Positions 12,598 to 23,845 of a DNA stretch of 64,000 nt are shown one piece after another. Under the pieces are notes generated by a model. That model did not search any database. It was given only the letters and a program-made list of their open reading frames with translations, and was not told where the DNA came from. Every line of letters begins with the position of its first letter. The first letter of the stretch is position 1. The DNA lies in contig NC_081414.1 in assembly GCF_030272615.1 (NCBI RefSeq), forward strand, positions 7,015,001 through 7,079,000, read 5' to 3'. Origin of the DNA: Cryptomeria japonica (Eukaryota; Streptophyta; Pinopsida; Cupressales; Cupressaceae). The translations under genes and the position numbers were made by a program.

Positions 12598-13920
12598 TCA
12601 TTCAACCCAGTATACATCATCACATTTAGCATTGTCAAGAAGTGTTATAGATCCTTTACCTTTCACTGGACATGGTGCATCATTACCAAATCTTACATAG
12701 CCTCCATCATAGTCTTCTAATTTAACAAACTTGTGTTTATCACCTATCATATGATGTGAGCATCCACTATTTATGATCCAAGAATCATTATTATTTATGT
12801 GAGATATTAGGGATTTTTCTTCATACCTCTCTTCATCAGATCCATCCTTAATAGCCACATAAACAACTTCCTCAGTATCAGTTTCATCAGATTTGTCATC
12901 GTTGGATTCCTCATCAACTACTAGACATGTCCTTCTATCTCTCCTTCTGAAGTCTCGGTTTCCTCTGTATTGGTAGTCTTTCTGCCTGTTATCTCGGTAT
13001 TCTCTCTTTTCACTAGATTCTTTGTCAGGGCAGTTAGAAGCCATATGTCCTATCTTATCACAATTGAAACATTTTAAAGGTAGCTTTCCTTTATGCTTAC
13101 CTTTGCCTCTCGGTAACCTTCTAGCTAATAATGCCTCAAACTCTTCTTGCTTCTTGATTTCCTCATACAGTTTGTGCACTTCTTCCATGTTCTTACAAAA
13201 TCTTTCACTTGCTCCACTGTGATTCCCTTCAGAGTACTTACTCATTCTATCATTGTAATCATCAGATTCACTAATATGAAAAGAACTGAATGCAGATTCA
13301 ACTTTATTTACCGAAGACCCACTGTTATCAAAATTACTTAACTCAAATGCATGTAGCTTACCAATAGTAGCATCTAAAGAAACTAGCATGTTAGGTATAA
13401 ACCTCAATTCATTGATTATAGATACTTGAATAACATAGGCTGGTAGAAGGATTCTCAACAACTTACTTGTTATATCCTTTTCTTCAATAGTTCCACCTGC
13501 TCCTTTAATTTGATTGACAATCTCCTTTAGTCTTGTACTGTATTGGGTTATGTTCTCACCTTCATTCATTCTCATGGATTCAAGTTGTCCTCTTAGACTA
13601 TCTACTTTTCCTCTTTGAACATGCTCATCACCTCCATACACAGATATGAGCTTAGTCCATATTGCTTTTGCATCATTACAACCTTCTAGATCATTAAACT
13701 CTGAGTCAGTCAATGCTGATGTAATTTCAATCATAGCTTGAATATGTTCTTGCTTTGCCTTTATCTCTTCCAAGGTCATAGGGTTGGTGCTTGGTGCAAT
13801 ATAATCATTCTCCAGATAATATGTTGCATATTCTCCAATTCCTGATAAATGCAGCTTCATCCTTTTCTGCCATGTGGAGAAACTTGACTTGTTCAGCTTC
13901 GGTGCATCCCTTTTATACAT
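12598..13920 (-). other. Copia gag with zinc knuckle and protease motif
   Basis: 440 codons from an ATG at 13920, 51 bases after the primer-binding site. The N-terminal copia capsid region has FSTWQKRMKLHLSG, AKAIWTKLISVYGG and LRGQLESMRMNEGENITQY. A CX2CX4HX4C zinc knuckle (CFNCDKIGHMASNC) lies at about residues 284-297. A Lys/Arg/Glu-rich linker follows, then a protease-type segment (IINSGCSHHMIGD) near residue 385. Gag packages RNA in particles; the knuckle binds the RNA. Confidence 0.9.
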
Positions 13921-13970
13921 CTTCAGATGTTTGCCTCAAGTACCTTTAAATTTTTCTTCTAGAGTCCAAA

Positions 13971-13982
13971 GCTCTGATACCA
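13971..13982 (-). other. Copia primer-binding site
   Basis: Minus-strand TGGTATCAGAGC begins two bases inside the 5' LTR. It is complementary to the 3' end of plant initiator tRNA-Met, the usual copia primer. Confidence 0.95.
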
Positions 13983-13984
13983 AT

Positions 13985-15531
13985 TGATAGTTCTAATACT
14001 TAATGTAAAGTATAGATGCCAATAGCTAACAAGACAAGAGGGGGGGGGGGGTGAATCATACAAACTTAATCTTCCATAAAAACAACAGATTCAACCTCGG
14101 TAACTTATACTTCAACAATATAATAAAAAACTACTAAACATGCAAACTCCTAAACACATAATCATCATAACACTCATAACACCAGATTTAATGTGGAAAC
14201 CCAAATAGGGAAAAACCACTGTGGGATTTCAGACCCACTAAGAAATATACTCTTCTAGAGTATGCTCGGTTAAAAGCAAATCCTGTTAAAGATTACAAAC
14301 ACATTGCTAGATGTGACTCGGTTAAGGGATTTCCCTCAGATCTATTAGGATCTTCACTTTGTTAGAAGTGACCTTGTTAAAGGATTTCAAACACTCAACT
14401 AGAATGTTACCTTGATAGAGGGTTTACAAATAAGACTGTTAAGTCCACTCGGTTAAGAGATTTTTTGTCACTTACAAAATAACAGTAATAAAATATATCT
14501 GCAACTTCACATCTAAAATGCTAAAGCAGATTCTTATTTGCTCAAAACAATCTAGTCATAGGACTTATCTTGTCCCTCTACTGGGCTCTCTACTCTATTA
14601 TTCAAACAGGTCTTCAAGCTTCTGTGTTCGGTAATCACTATGTAGCATCCCCTATGGATACACTTGCCCGCATTCATTGTTTATCAACAATTCCTTATTT
14701 ATAAACAATCGCTCACTGCTTAATCTCCTTGATCACCTTTCCCATGATCAATCTTAGCCATTAGATCTTTAGACTTGACTAGGTTCAATGTATCCTTTCG
14801 ATCTAAAAACATTTTACCTTGCCTCGGGACTTGAAGTCCTTTCTTGGAACTTGCACAAGGTTATTGCGGTTCAATCTGCACTGTAGATCTTCTTACCGAT
14901 TTTCCTTTGCCATAGATCCTTAACAAACTTCATGCACGACATACCAATCATTTATAAATCTCTAGCTAATCATTGTCCTTCATTAAATAATGCTTTTATC
15001 CATCTAATGCGCACTGTCATAACTCGGTTACAACTCGGTAAATACTAAACTTTAGTCAGTAGACATTCCGCCTTCATTAACCAATATCGATAACCTTAGG
15101 GTTTACCGACTAGGTTCCTTAGGGTTTACTGACTAGGTTCTTTGCTCGGTTGCATAGTATAGTATTAGCCTTACAATCAACAACATATGTAGGATATCAA
15201 AACAATCTAAACATCATGATCTCATCATTGTCTAACTTGGTAATAGTTGCCCATTGAATAACTTATTTCTCCCCTTATTCATCACATTCTTTCTGTGTCT
15301 TTTCCCGACATCTTAATTCTCTTCAAATCAATCTTCTCAAGATATGGCAACATCATACTGAATTAGATAATCAATTTCTTGACATTAATGACAAAATAAT
15401 GTTATAAAGATAGTTATCATCCTTCTTCGGTTATATCAATAATCTTCAACAACCTTCTCAATATCCTTAATGAATATCAACAATCTCCTGATATTGAAAT
15501 GCCAACAATCTTTCTTACTGTAATGCCAACA
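13985..15531 (-). repeat. Copia 5' LTR (1547 bases)
   Basis: It pairs with 7755-9229. It is about 72 bases longer, mainly because of one extra stretch near 14810-14875. Confidence 0.95.
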
Positions 15532-15806
15532 TACACTACTACAAAATGATTGATGAAAGGCTTAAGAACCTCATTCATGAGTCTCATGAATGTACTAGGG
15601 GCATTGGAAAGCCCAAATAGCATTGCCATCCACTCAAATAGGCCTTCATTGGTCTTAAAAGTTGTCTTCCATTGGACTCCATTTTTTATCTTGATTTGAT
15701 GGTAACCACTTTTCAAATCCATTTTGGAATAGTACTTGGCCCCTCCTAGACAATCCATCAAGTCCTCCATTCTTATCATTGGAAATCTATATCTGATTTT
15801 TATCTT
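15532..15806 (-). other. Chromovirus RT fragment between two insertions
   Basis: The minus strand encodes core Ty3 RT motifs ([53 protein letters not shown]). This short block is the only chromovirus sequence left between the copia and Tat-type insertions. Its two ends are the target duplications tacac (15532-15536) and atctt (15802-15806). Confidence 0.9.
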
Positions 15807-17484
15807 TGTAGCGTCGTAAATTGTACGCACTTGCTAGGGTGGTACAATTTCACACCTAGTTTAGCACCCACCTTGGCGCATTTTGCATTTTGCATTGCAT
15901 TTCCCCTTTAGCACTTAATTAATTAAATTAATTAGGTCTAAGGTTCTATTTTATCATCTCCGATATCATAAAGTTGGGCCCTTTTCATAAAAGTGTGCCC
16001 CTTTCATTTTATTCTTCCAATACATCATTTGATCAAAAACCCTAATTAGGTCCTATTTTGAACTTGGGGCGTCAAAACATCTCGAAATCACCTGTAACTT
16101 CAGGATTCGCTCTAAAATCATCATATCCGACGGCCTTGAAAATTTGGTGAAAAGTTGTCAGGACCATGGCGTCCGGAGTGCACACGGTCCCGGACATTTT
16201 TCCCGAAATTTTAGGAGCGCGATCCAATCATAAAATAAAGCTTAACCCCAAGAAATTGGTGGGAGATTCAATCTCTAGGTCGGCCAAAAGTTGAAATTAA
16301 GACCTAGGGTTTCATATATAAGAGCTCTCTTTCTTCATTTGAAAGGATCCGAATTTTGGTTTCAGGGGACCTTCTATGCAGCGAAAGAGTAGATCTTTGA
16401 AGAATTCAACAACATTCAACATCCATCCATCAAGCATTCATCAATTTCATTCATCCATTTAGGGCTTTGAAGACATTGAAGAGCAATAGGGGATCACCGA
16501 CTGAAGATTGGCTTGTACCCCTCCCTTGGGGTTGGGTATGATTTCATGTTGTTTTCATGTCTTTGCATAAGCCTCATTATATCATTTGTATTCATACTTT
16601 AGATCACTTTGCATCTTGATTTGGAGCATTTACATTATCATTTACAAGCAATTAGGGTTTACTTTCTAGGTTGCTCTAGTTTGCTTACTTGCATTTTAGG
16701 ATCTTGCACACACACAAGGTCTACACACACACTACTTTTACAATACAACTTGGCTATTCGTGGAGGTGGAAATCACCAAAGAGGGGGTTTGACTAAGGCA
16801 AAACCCTATATAGCCGCCCACCATACCTTTTCAGATATAAGTGCAGATTTTGGGATTCAGACGACGCCGCAAGTTGCAGATCCGACAGAAGCAGACAGAA
16901 ACTGAGCTACACACCAAAGTTTAGGGCAAAAGACCAGGACAGGGGCGTGTGGTGCCCTGGTCCTGCCAGGACAGGGGCGCTGGGCACCCTAGTCCCTAGG
17001 ACAGGGGCGCTGGGTGCCCTGGTCCCTAGGACAGGGGCGCTGGGCTCCCTGGTCCTTCTGTTAGACAACGAGTTTTAGCATTTCCGACAGCTTTTCAGGT
17101 TGCAAAACAGTAGTTTCAGGAGCAGAATCAGGACAGTGGCGCCTGTGCCCCCGTCCCGAACATTTTCACTCAGATTTTAACTCCGGGTACACATCTGCAC
17201 TCTTGTCTTGTCCTTGTGTTTACAACTTTCCATTGTTTAATTTCAATTCTGCAATCTTGTTATTAGTTCATACTTGCACTTTGGGGTTAGGAATTGAACT
17301 TGCATCATTCTATCTTTCAATTACAACAAAGGAATAGAAACCCTAATAGGTAGCCCGTGACTCTCTCTTCCACAAAAAGAAGTAGCCAATTGTGTGATAT
17401 CTCTAGGCTCTTTCGTATTCCACAATGTGTGTCAAAAGGTAGGATTAGGGCATGTTAGCCTAGTCTCGCTTTTTCCCCTACACA
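15807..17484 (+). repeat. Tat-type element 5' LTR (1678 bases)
   Basis: It matches 26963-28583 throughout. A TATATAAGAGCTC promoter-like string lies near 16315-16327. It contains a 30-base minisatellite and a GGACCATGGCG motif near 16162. Confidence 0.93.
16937..17058 (+). repeat. 30-base GC-rich minisatellite in the 5' LTR
   Basis: Units start with GGACAGGGGCG at 16937, 16969, 16999 and 17029. The 3' LTR has only two units (about 28106-28165), so the array has changed length since insertion or during replication. Confidence 0.9.
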
Positions 17485-17487
17485 TTT

Positions 17488-17506
17488 TGGTGAACCCGAC
17501 GTGAAC
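17488..17506 (+). other. Tat-type element primer-binding site
   Basis: TGGTGAACCCGACGTGAAC starts three bases after the 5' LTR, the usual position. I do not assign the tRNA with certainty; it is not initiator tRNA-Met. Confidence 0.75.
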
Positions 17507-17778
17507 TTATTATTGCTTTCTCTTGCATTGCATTTGTTAGATCTAGATCTAGATTTAGTGTGTTTCATTTAAGTTTCATTTTCATTAAAGAAAAAAAAAA
17601 GGGGAAAAGAAAGAGTGTGTTTCTTTGTTTCTATGCATTGTGTGTTTAAGTTTTATGCAACTTTAATTTCAAAATGTCGGATTTTTATTTGCAAGATGTT
17701 CATATTTATGATGATGTAGGCAATTATGTTGATTATTAGTATAGCCAAGATGAATTAGATGAAGCTTTAGATGAGTTT

Positions 17779-18717
17779 TTGAACCCTAAAGATACCAAAC
17801 CTTCATTTTACCAAAAACTCATAAACATTGTTACTATGCCATTTCGGTGTGATGAGAAAGATATGTCGAATGATTCCTCTCAAGGGTACATTCCTATCAA
17901 CTCTTCCACTAAATCTAGTAACATGGTTGTTTTCAATAATCCCCTCTATGAAGAGATGTCTCCTTTTGAATCAAAAGATAAACCTCTTAATAGATATGAT
18001 CATGCTTTGTTGGATGATGCTCTTGATGACTTTGTGGCTTTATCGAAATCTTTAAACAAGAACAAAACTTCTAAATTAGTTAACATGATAAACCTGAATG
18101 AGCATAATAAGCCTCTCTTTGAAGTCCAAGGTGCTTATCCTTCTCCCACCTTTCAAGTTCCTAAATCACCTCTCCTTATTGTCCAAGGAGGGTGTGGTCA
18201 TGATTCCTTTCTTACTCCGAATAAACCTATCATCACTGTGCAAGGAAGAAAACCTATAAGTCCTTATAGTTATGCCAAGCAATTAACTAGAGAGAGTTAT
18301 CATGCGGTTGCCCATACTTATAATACTAGAAATAATAGGCAGCCTAATCCTCCTTCTGTTACTCCAGTTTCTCTTCCTAATCCTCAACCAATTCTTCCAC
18401 AAGCTCCATGTATTTCACAAGTTCTTGGTAAGGAATATGATCTCATAGAACAACTTAAAGCTACCCCTGCTAAGATATCCCTTTGGGATTTGATCCAAAC
18501 TTCTTTCGCTCATCATGGAATGTTACAAGATGCCTTGAAAGATTTGAATGTTCCTCCACCTAATACATCTAGTAATATAGTGTCTTTGGTTAACTCCGTG
18601 ATGAATCCTAAAGCTCAAATTGTGTTTACTCAAGATGAGTTGCCTACTAGTGAAATTCAACATCAATATGATCCCTTGATGATTGTGGTTATCATAAATG
18701 ACACTGATATAAGATGA
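17779..18717 (+). other. Tat-type leader ORF, no recognisable capsid
   Basis: 312 codons. It is Ser/Pro/Asn-rich, with a segment near residues 220-250 (YDLIEQLKATPAKISLWDLI) like the region before protease in Tat-lineage polyproteins. No retrotransposon gag capsid motif and no CCHC zinc knuckle are visible between the LTR and the protease. Either gag was lost or it has diverged past recognition. The following frame starts 30 bases on with protease. Confidence 0.6.
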
Positions 18718-18747
18718 ACACTGGTAGATAATGGCTCTGGCCTTAAT

Positions 18748-21700
18748 GTGTGTAGCATTAATCTATTGCATAAGATGAATGTGGATACATCCCTTATTAA
18801 GCCTGACTCTCTTCCCATTCGAGGCTTTGATAATGTGGCTAAGTCTTCATTAGGTATTATCACCTTACCCATCACAGTGGGACCTATTACTTTGCCTACT
18901 CCTATCCATGTTATGTCGGGAAATCTAACATACAACTTGTTATTAGGGAGACCTTGGATTCATAGTATGCAAGTTGTCCCCTCTACATTGCATAGACAAG
19001 TTAAATTTATTTATAACAATAAGACATATACCTTGATAGGTGATGCTAATCTTCAAGCTTGTTTGCAAACATCTACTTCCAAAGGGAGTTCTTCTAAACC
19101 TTCTTCTTCTAGTGATGATTCTTTAAACAAGATACCTATGGACGAATCATCACCCTTTGATAATCAAAATTCTTTGGATGAGCCTAAAGTTCCTGAAGAA
19201 GATTCTTCTCAACTTGAATCTACACATGAAAAGGTTTTTGATCCTGAGAAGGTTCTCGCAGAAGACGATTGGGGATCTCTTGATTTTAATCCCACCTTTG
19301 TAGGTGAGTATAGGGTTCCTCCTAGAGAGCTTAAAGTTAAAAAGAAGAAAGAAACTAAAGATCAGTCAATCTTACCTGAACCTATGAACAATAATTTTGT
19401 GGCCGCTTCTCAAACTTCATCTCCTCACACCTCTAATTCTGAAGAATTTGATTCTTTGTCTTATGAAAAACCACCTTCTCTTTCTGAAATGGCTAATCGT
19501 TATGGTCATGGTTTTCATATTTTAGCTAAGTATGGGTATAATGGAAATGGTTGTGGCGATCACGAACAAGGGATAAAGGTTCCCCTAGGGAATAATCTTT
19601 ATGATGAGACCTTTGGACTTTGTTATAATCCCTACAAGCGCACTAAAGCTTCTAAGAGACCATGTATTAGTGTTAATATTATTTCTACGTCTCTACCAAT
19701 GAGACACCTTGAGTATATTGATGGGGATCCTTCGCGTGCCTATGCTTTGGATGTCTTTCCTACCGATGATGCTTTAGCTGATTTTTTAGGAGCATATGAT
19801 ACTCTTCCTCGTTATCATCACAATAGGGGATTTCCTTATTGTTTGAACACTGAAGCTTATTTTGGAAGAGAGATTGATAATGATGAGATTGTGGAAGAAT
19901 TCCCTCAGTTAAAGGATACTCCTCAACAAAGTAATCTTCTCATAAGTGACACCATTGATGTTAAGATGGATCCTTGCAATGAAGAAAAAGTTATTAAAAT
20001 TGGAAAGTGTTTGGATGAAGAAGAACAAAAACAATATGCAGATTTATTACATGAATTCCCTAAGATCTTTGCTTGGACATATTCTGACATGCCTGGTATA
20101 GATCCTAAGATTGTTACTCATAATATTGTCTTAGTTCCCGATGCTAAGCCTGTGAAACAAAAGATTCGAAAAATGAATCCCAAGGTAGCTTTGCTTGTTA
20201 AGGCTGAGATTGAAAAATTATTGGAGGCTGGATTTATCCGCCCTATTGATTATTCCCCGTGGATTTCAAATATTGTCGCTGTGGCTAAATCAGATAATAA
20301 AATAAGAATGTGTACCGACTTTCGAGATTTAAATAAGGCTTCTTTAAAAGATGATTTCCCTCTCCCAAACATGGACATGATAGTTGATTCTACAACAGGA
20401 CATGCTTTGTTATCCTTCATGGATGGTTTTTCAGGATACAATCAAATTTTCATTAATCCTCAAGATCAATTCAAAACTGCTTTCACCACTCCTTGGGGTA
20501 CGTTTTGTTGGGCGATGATGCCTTTTGGACTTAAAAATGCCGACGCAACTTATCAACGAGCGATGACCCTTATCTTTCATGATTATATGCATAAGATTTT
20601 AGAAGATTATGTTGATGATATTTTAGCCAAATCCATTCTTCGTATAGATCATATTAAGATCCTTCGTCAAATCTTTGAAAGAATTCGTAAATATCACATG
20701 CGCTTGAATCCTCGAAAATGTGTTTTTGGTGTGGATAGTGGAAAACTATTAGGACTCATAGTTTCGCATCGTGGGATTGAGGTGGACACTAAGAAAATAG
20801 ATGCTATTGTCAACATGCCACCTCCTAGAAATGTGTCTCAACTCAAAAGCTTACAAGGAAAGATTCAAGCTATTCGTAGGTTCGTATCTCAACTTGCGGA
20901 TCGTACTTTTCCTTTTACTCAACTTCTCAAAAAGAATATCGCTTTTCAATGGAACGAAGATTGTCAACAAGCATTTGAAGATTTAAAAGTATACTTGGCT
21001 AATCCTCCTATCCTTCAACCTGCCGAACCTTCTAAACCCTTACTTCTTTATACAGCTGCTTCCTCTCATGCTCTCGCAACATTATTGGCACAACATGATA
21101 AAGATGGTAAGGAATGTCCGATTTATTAAATAAGTCGTACCTTACTCGATTATGAGACCCGATATTCTGTGATAGAAAGACAATGCTTGGCCTTGGTGTT
21201 TGCGACTCAGAAATTGAGACATTATCTTTTAAATTCAGAAGTCCACGTCATGGTAAAGTTTGATCTTCTGAAGCATCTTTTCTCTAAAACTGATTTATTA
21301 GGACGCCTAGCTAAGTGGGTTATGATGTTAACTGAATTTGACCTTAAACTTGTTTCACAAAGAGCAATTAAAGGGCAAGCGTTGACCAATCACTTAGTTG
21401 AGGCCCCTTCACCTTTCTCCTTCCCTAACCCTGAGTCTTTTCCCGATGACTTCATTCTTTGTATAGAGAAAGATGAAACTTGGGAGTTATACTTTGATGG
21501 CTCTAAGTGTCGTACGAGATCGGGGGTAGGTGTTGTTCTAATTTCTCCTACAAAGAAATCCATTCCCTTATCTTATCGTCTCAATTTCCTATGTACCAAT
21601 AACATTGCTGAGTATGAGGCTCTTATAGCAGGAATAAAGGCAGCCTTGGCTTTGAATGTAAAGCACATACATATTTATGGAGATTCTCAATTGATTATAA

Positions 21701-21963
21701 GACAAGTAACATGACTGTATCAAGCAAAACAAGACAAATTATCACAATATAAAGATCTTGCTATCTCTTTGTTACAAAAATTCGATTCTTATACCATGGA
21801 ACCTGTTCCTCGAAAAGATAATCGACATGCGGATGCAATGGCATGTGTGGCTTCTCTTGTATCTTTAGAGGACCCTGTGGTTGATCTTAAATTTGTTATT
21901 CACAACCTTATTTCTCCAGCTATTGTAGATGATTCTAGCTTGGTGACATGTGTGACTTTATAG
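18748..21963 (+). other. Tat-type pol: protease, G-patch, RT, RNase H, second RNase H
   Basis: In order: an aspartic-protease region (ITLPITVGPITLPTPIHVM, NLLLGRPWIHSM); a G-patch-like segment (GFHILAKYGYNGNGCGD); RT (KIRMCTDFRDLNKASLKDDF, LLSFMDGFSGYNQI, MPFGLKNADATYQRAM, YVDDILAKS); the Ty3 RNase H connection (YSVIERQCLALVFATQKLRHY); and an archaeal-type second RNase H (LYFDGSKCRTRSGVGVVLIS, NNIAEYEALIAG, HIYGDSQLIIRQV). The dual RNase H and the G-patch are known Tat-lineage traits. The frame is interrupted in a few places. Confidence 0.9.
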
Positions 21964-23234
21964 ACTCAGATGAATGGTATTCACATATCGTAAGATACTT
22001 GACCGATGGTACCTTTCCTGATTCCGCCAATAGGAACACTAGGGCTAGAATCCGTAAGCTGTCTGCTAGATATATCATTCTTTCTAATGTTTTTTACCGA
22101 AGGGGTTATAATGGTCTTCTCCTTAGCTATCTTAACAAATCGGAAATCCCTATTGCTCTTGAAGAGGCACATTCAGGTGCCTGTGGGGGGCATTTTGGAG
22201 GCAAATCCTTGGTTCAAAGATTGCTTCGTATAGGGTACTATTGGCAAACTATGCAGAAGGATTCTTTTTCATTTGTTAAGAAATGTCATCTATGTCAACA
22301 ACACAATAATCTGATTCATGCTCCTGCCCAAGAACTTCGTTCTCATGTAGCTTCTTGGCCTTTCTCTGCATGGGGGTTGGATCTCATCAGTAAAATCTCT
22401 CCTCCTTCATCTCAAGGACACACTTTCATTATAACTGCAACAGATTACTTTACAAAGTGGGTAGAAGCTGTTCCCCTTCGCTCTACTACTGCTGAAGTGA
22501 TTTGTCAATTTCTTCTAAAAAACATTATTTCTCGATTCGGGATACCTTCCACTATAATCTCAGATAATGGGACATCATTTAAGAACAAGGACGTGAAGAA
22601 ATTCCTCGAGAAATATCATATCAAACATCGATTTTCTACACCATACTATCCTCAATCGAATGGTCAAGCCAAATCATCCAATAAGATAATTGAACAAATT
22701 CTTCGCAAAACCGTGAATAAGCATGGTAAGGATTGGAGTACTCAGCTAATCTATGCTCTTTGGGCCTACCAAATGAGTGTACGAATTGCTACAGGAACTA
22801 CCCCTTATAATCTTGTTTATGGTGCTGATGCTATTATGCCTTTAGAGTTAGAAATTCCATCACTTAGAGTTTCTCTTAAAGGTATAGTAGATGATGACTC
22901 TTATAGAGAACAAAGAATTCAACAACTTGAGATGCTTGATGAACAGCATATAAATGCTCTTGAGCATATTCAAGCGTATCACAAAACTCTACAACGAAGC
23001 TATAATGATAAGGTTATTCAACGTTCCTTCTCAGTAGGTGACTTAGTTCTCTATGAGAATCAACGCAATGTGAATACCTTACCTGAAGAAAAGGGAAAAT
23101 TTAGTCCTAATTGGCTTGGACCGTATATTGTTATTGAAGATTATGGATCAGGTGCTTACAAAATAGCGGATGTAGACAATACGCCTCTTAAAGAACCTAT
23201 AAATGCTATGCACTTGCGTAGATACTATGCTTAA
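21948..23234 (+). other. Tat-type integrase
   Basis: 428 codons are open. An HHCC zinc-binding region (HSGACGGHFGGK, CHLCQQHN) is followed by the D,D-35-E core (WGLDLISKI, TATDYFTKWVEAV, TIISDNGTSFKN, YYPQSNGQAKSSNKI) and a C-terminal domain (SFSVGDLVLYENQ, WLGPYIVIEDYGSGAYKI). No chromodomain follows, unlike the host chromovirus. Confidence 0.92.
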
Positions 23235-23845
23235 TTCCTCATTCCTTACCTTTCATCTATCTTCTTTTCACTTCTTCAAAATTGGATAATATGTTAGCAT
23301 ATCTTTGTTAGAGCAAATAGAATTAAATGATATTTTGTTTAATCTATATTGCTTTGTTCTTGACAAGCGTGTTTCTTTACTCTATAGTTTGTCTTGAATT
23401 CATTTATGTAAATTGCAAAATATTTACATTTCCATTATGCTGGCATATTATACAATGTCTTTATGTGTTAAGTAGAATTGTATCATGTTGTGTTTAAGTT
23501 TAAATTAAATCACATTAGTTATATGATTCTTAGGCTTAACACATATTTCTTCTCTATCATCAATGTAGTACTTGATTAAATATTTTATTTTAATTAAGTC
23601 ACACATGTATCAATTTAATCATGGAGCATTGAGAAATCAATCACATGGAAATTAAATTCAGAACATACATGTACATCTACCAAATGTATTAACTTTAATC
23701 AAAATATACATTGTTTTAGGCATTAAAGATAACACGTTTGAGACAAAGAGAAGCATATATATATATATATATATGTGGATCATGTGTTCATATACAAAAG
23801 TAGGTCACTATACATCCAAAATGTGACCTATCCTACATCATGAGA
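23235..23845. other. Non-coding spacer inside the Tat-type element
   Basis: AT-rich sequence separating integrase from the antisense gene. It contains a short (TA)n run at about 23756-23774. Confidence 0.7.

Larger units (their letters stand above)
7755..15531 (-). mobile_element. Ty1/copia LTR retrotransposon, nearly whole
   Basis: Two LTRs (7755-9229 and 13985-15531) begin TG and end CA on the plus strand. The flanks 7750-7754 and 15532-15536 are both tacac, a perfect 5-base target duplication. On the minus strand the order is 5' LTR, primer-binding site matching initiator tRNA-Met, gag with a zinc knuckle, protease motif, integrase, RT, RNase H, polypurine tract and 3' LTR. Integrase before RT is the copia order. 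The LTR pair differs by roughly 2-4% in the stretches I compared by eye, so the insertion is moderately old (millions of years at slow tree rates). All parts are present, with about three or so coding breaks. It landed in the RT region of the chromovirus. Confidence 0.95.

Noticed and set aside
16609-16905. 98-codon frame repeated almost unchanged at 27778-28074
   Set aside because: Both copies lie in the two LTRs of one element, so the conservation is explained by LTR identity.
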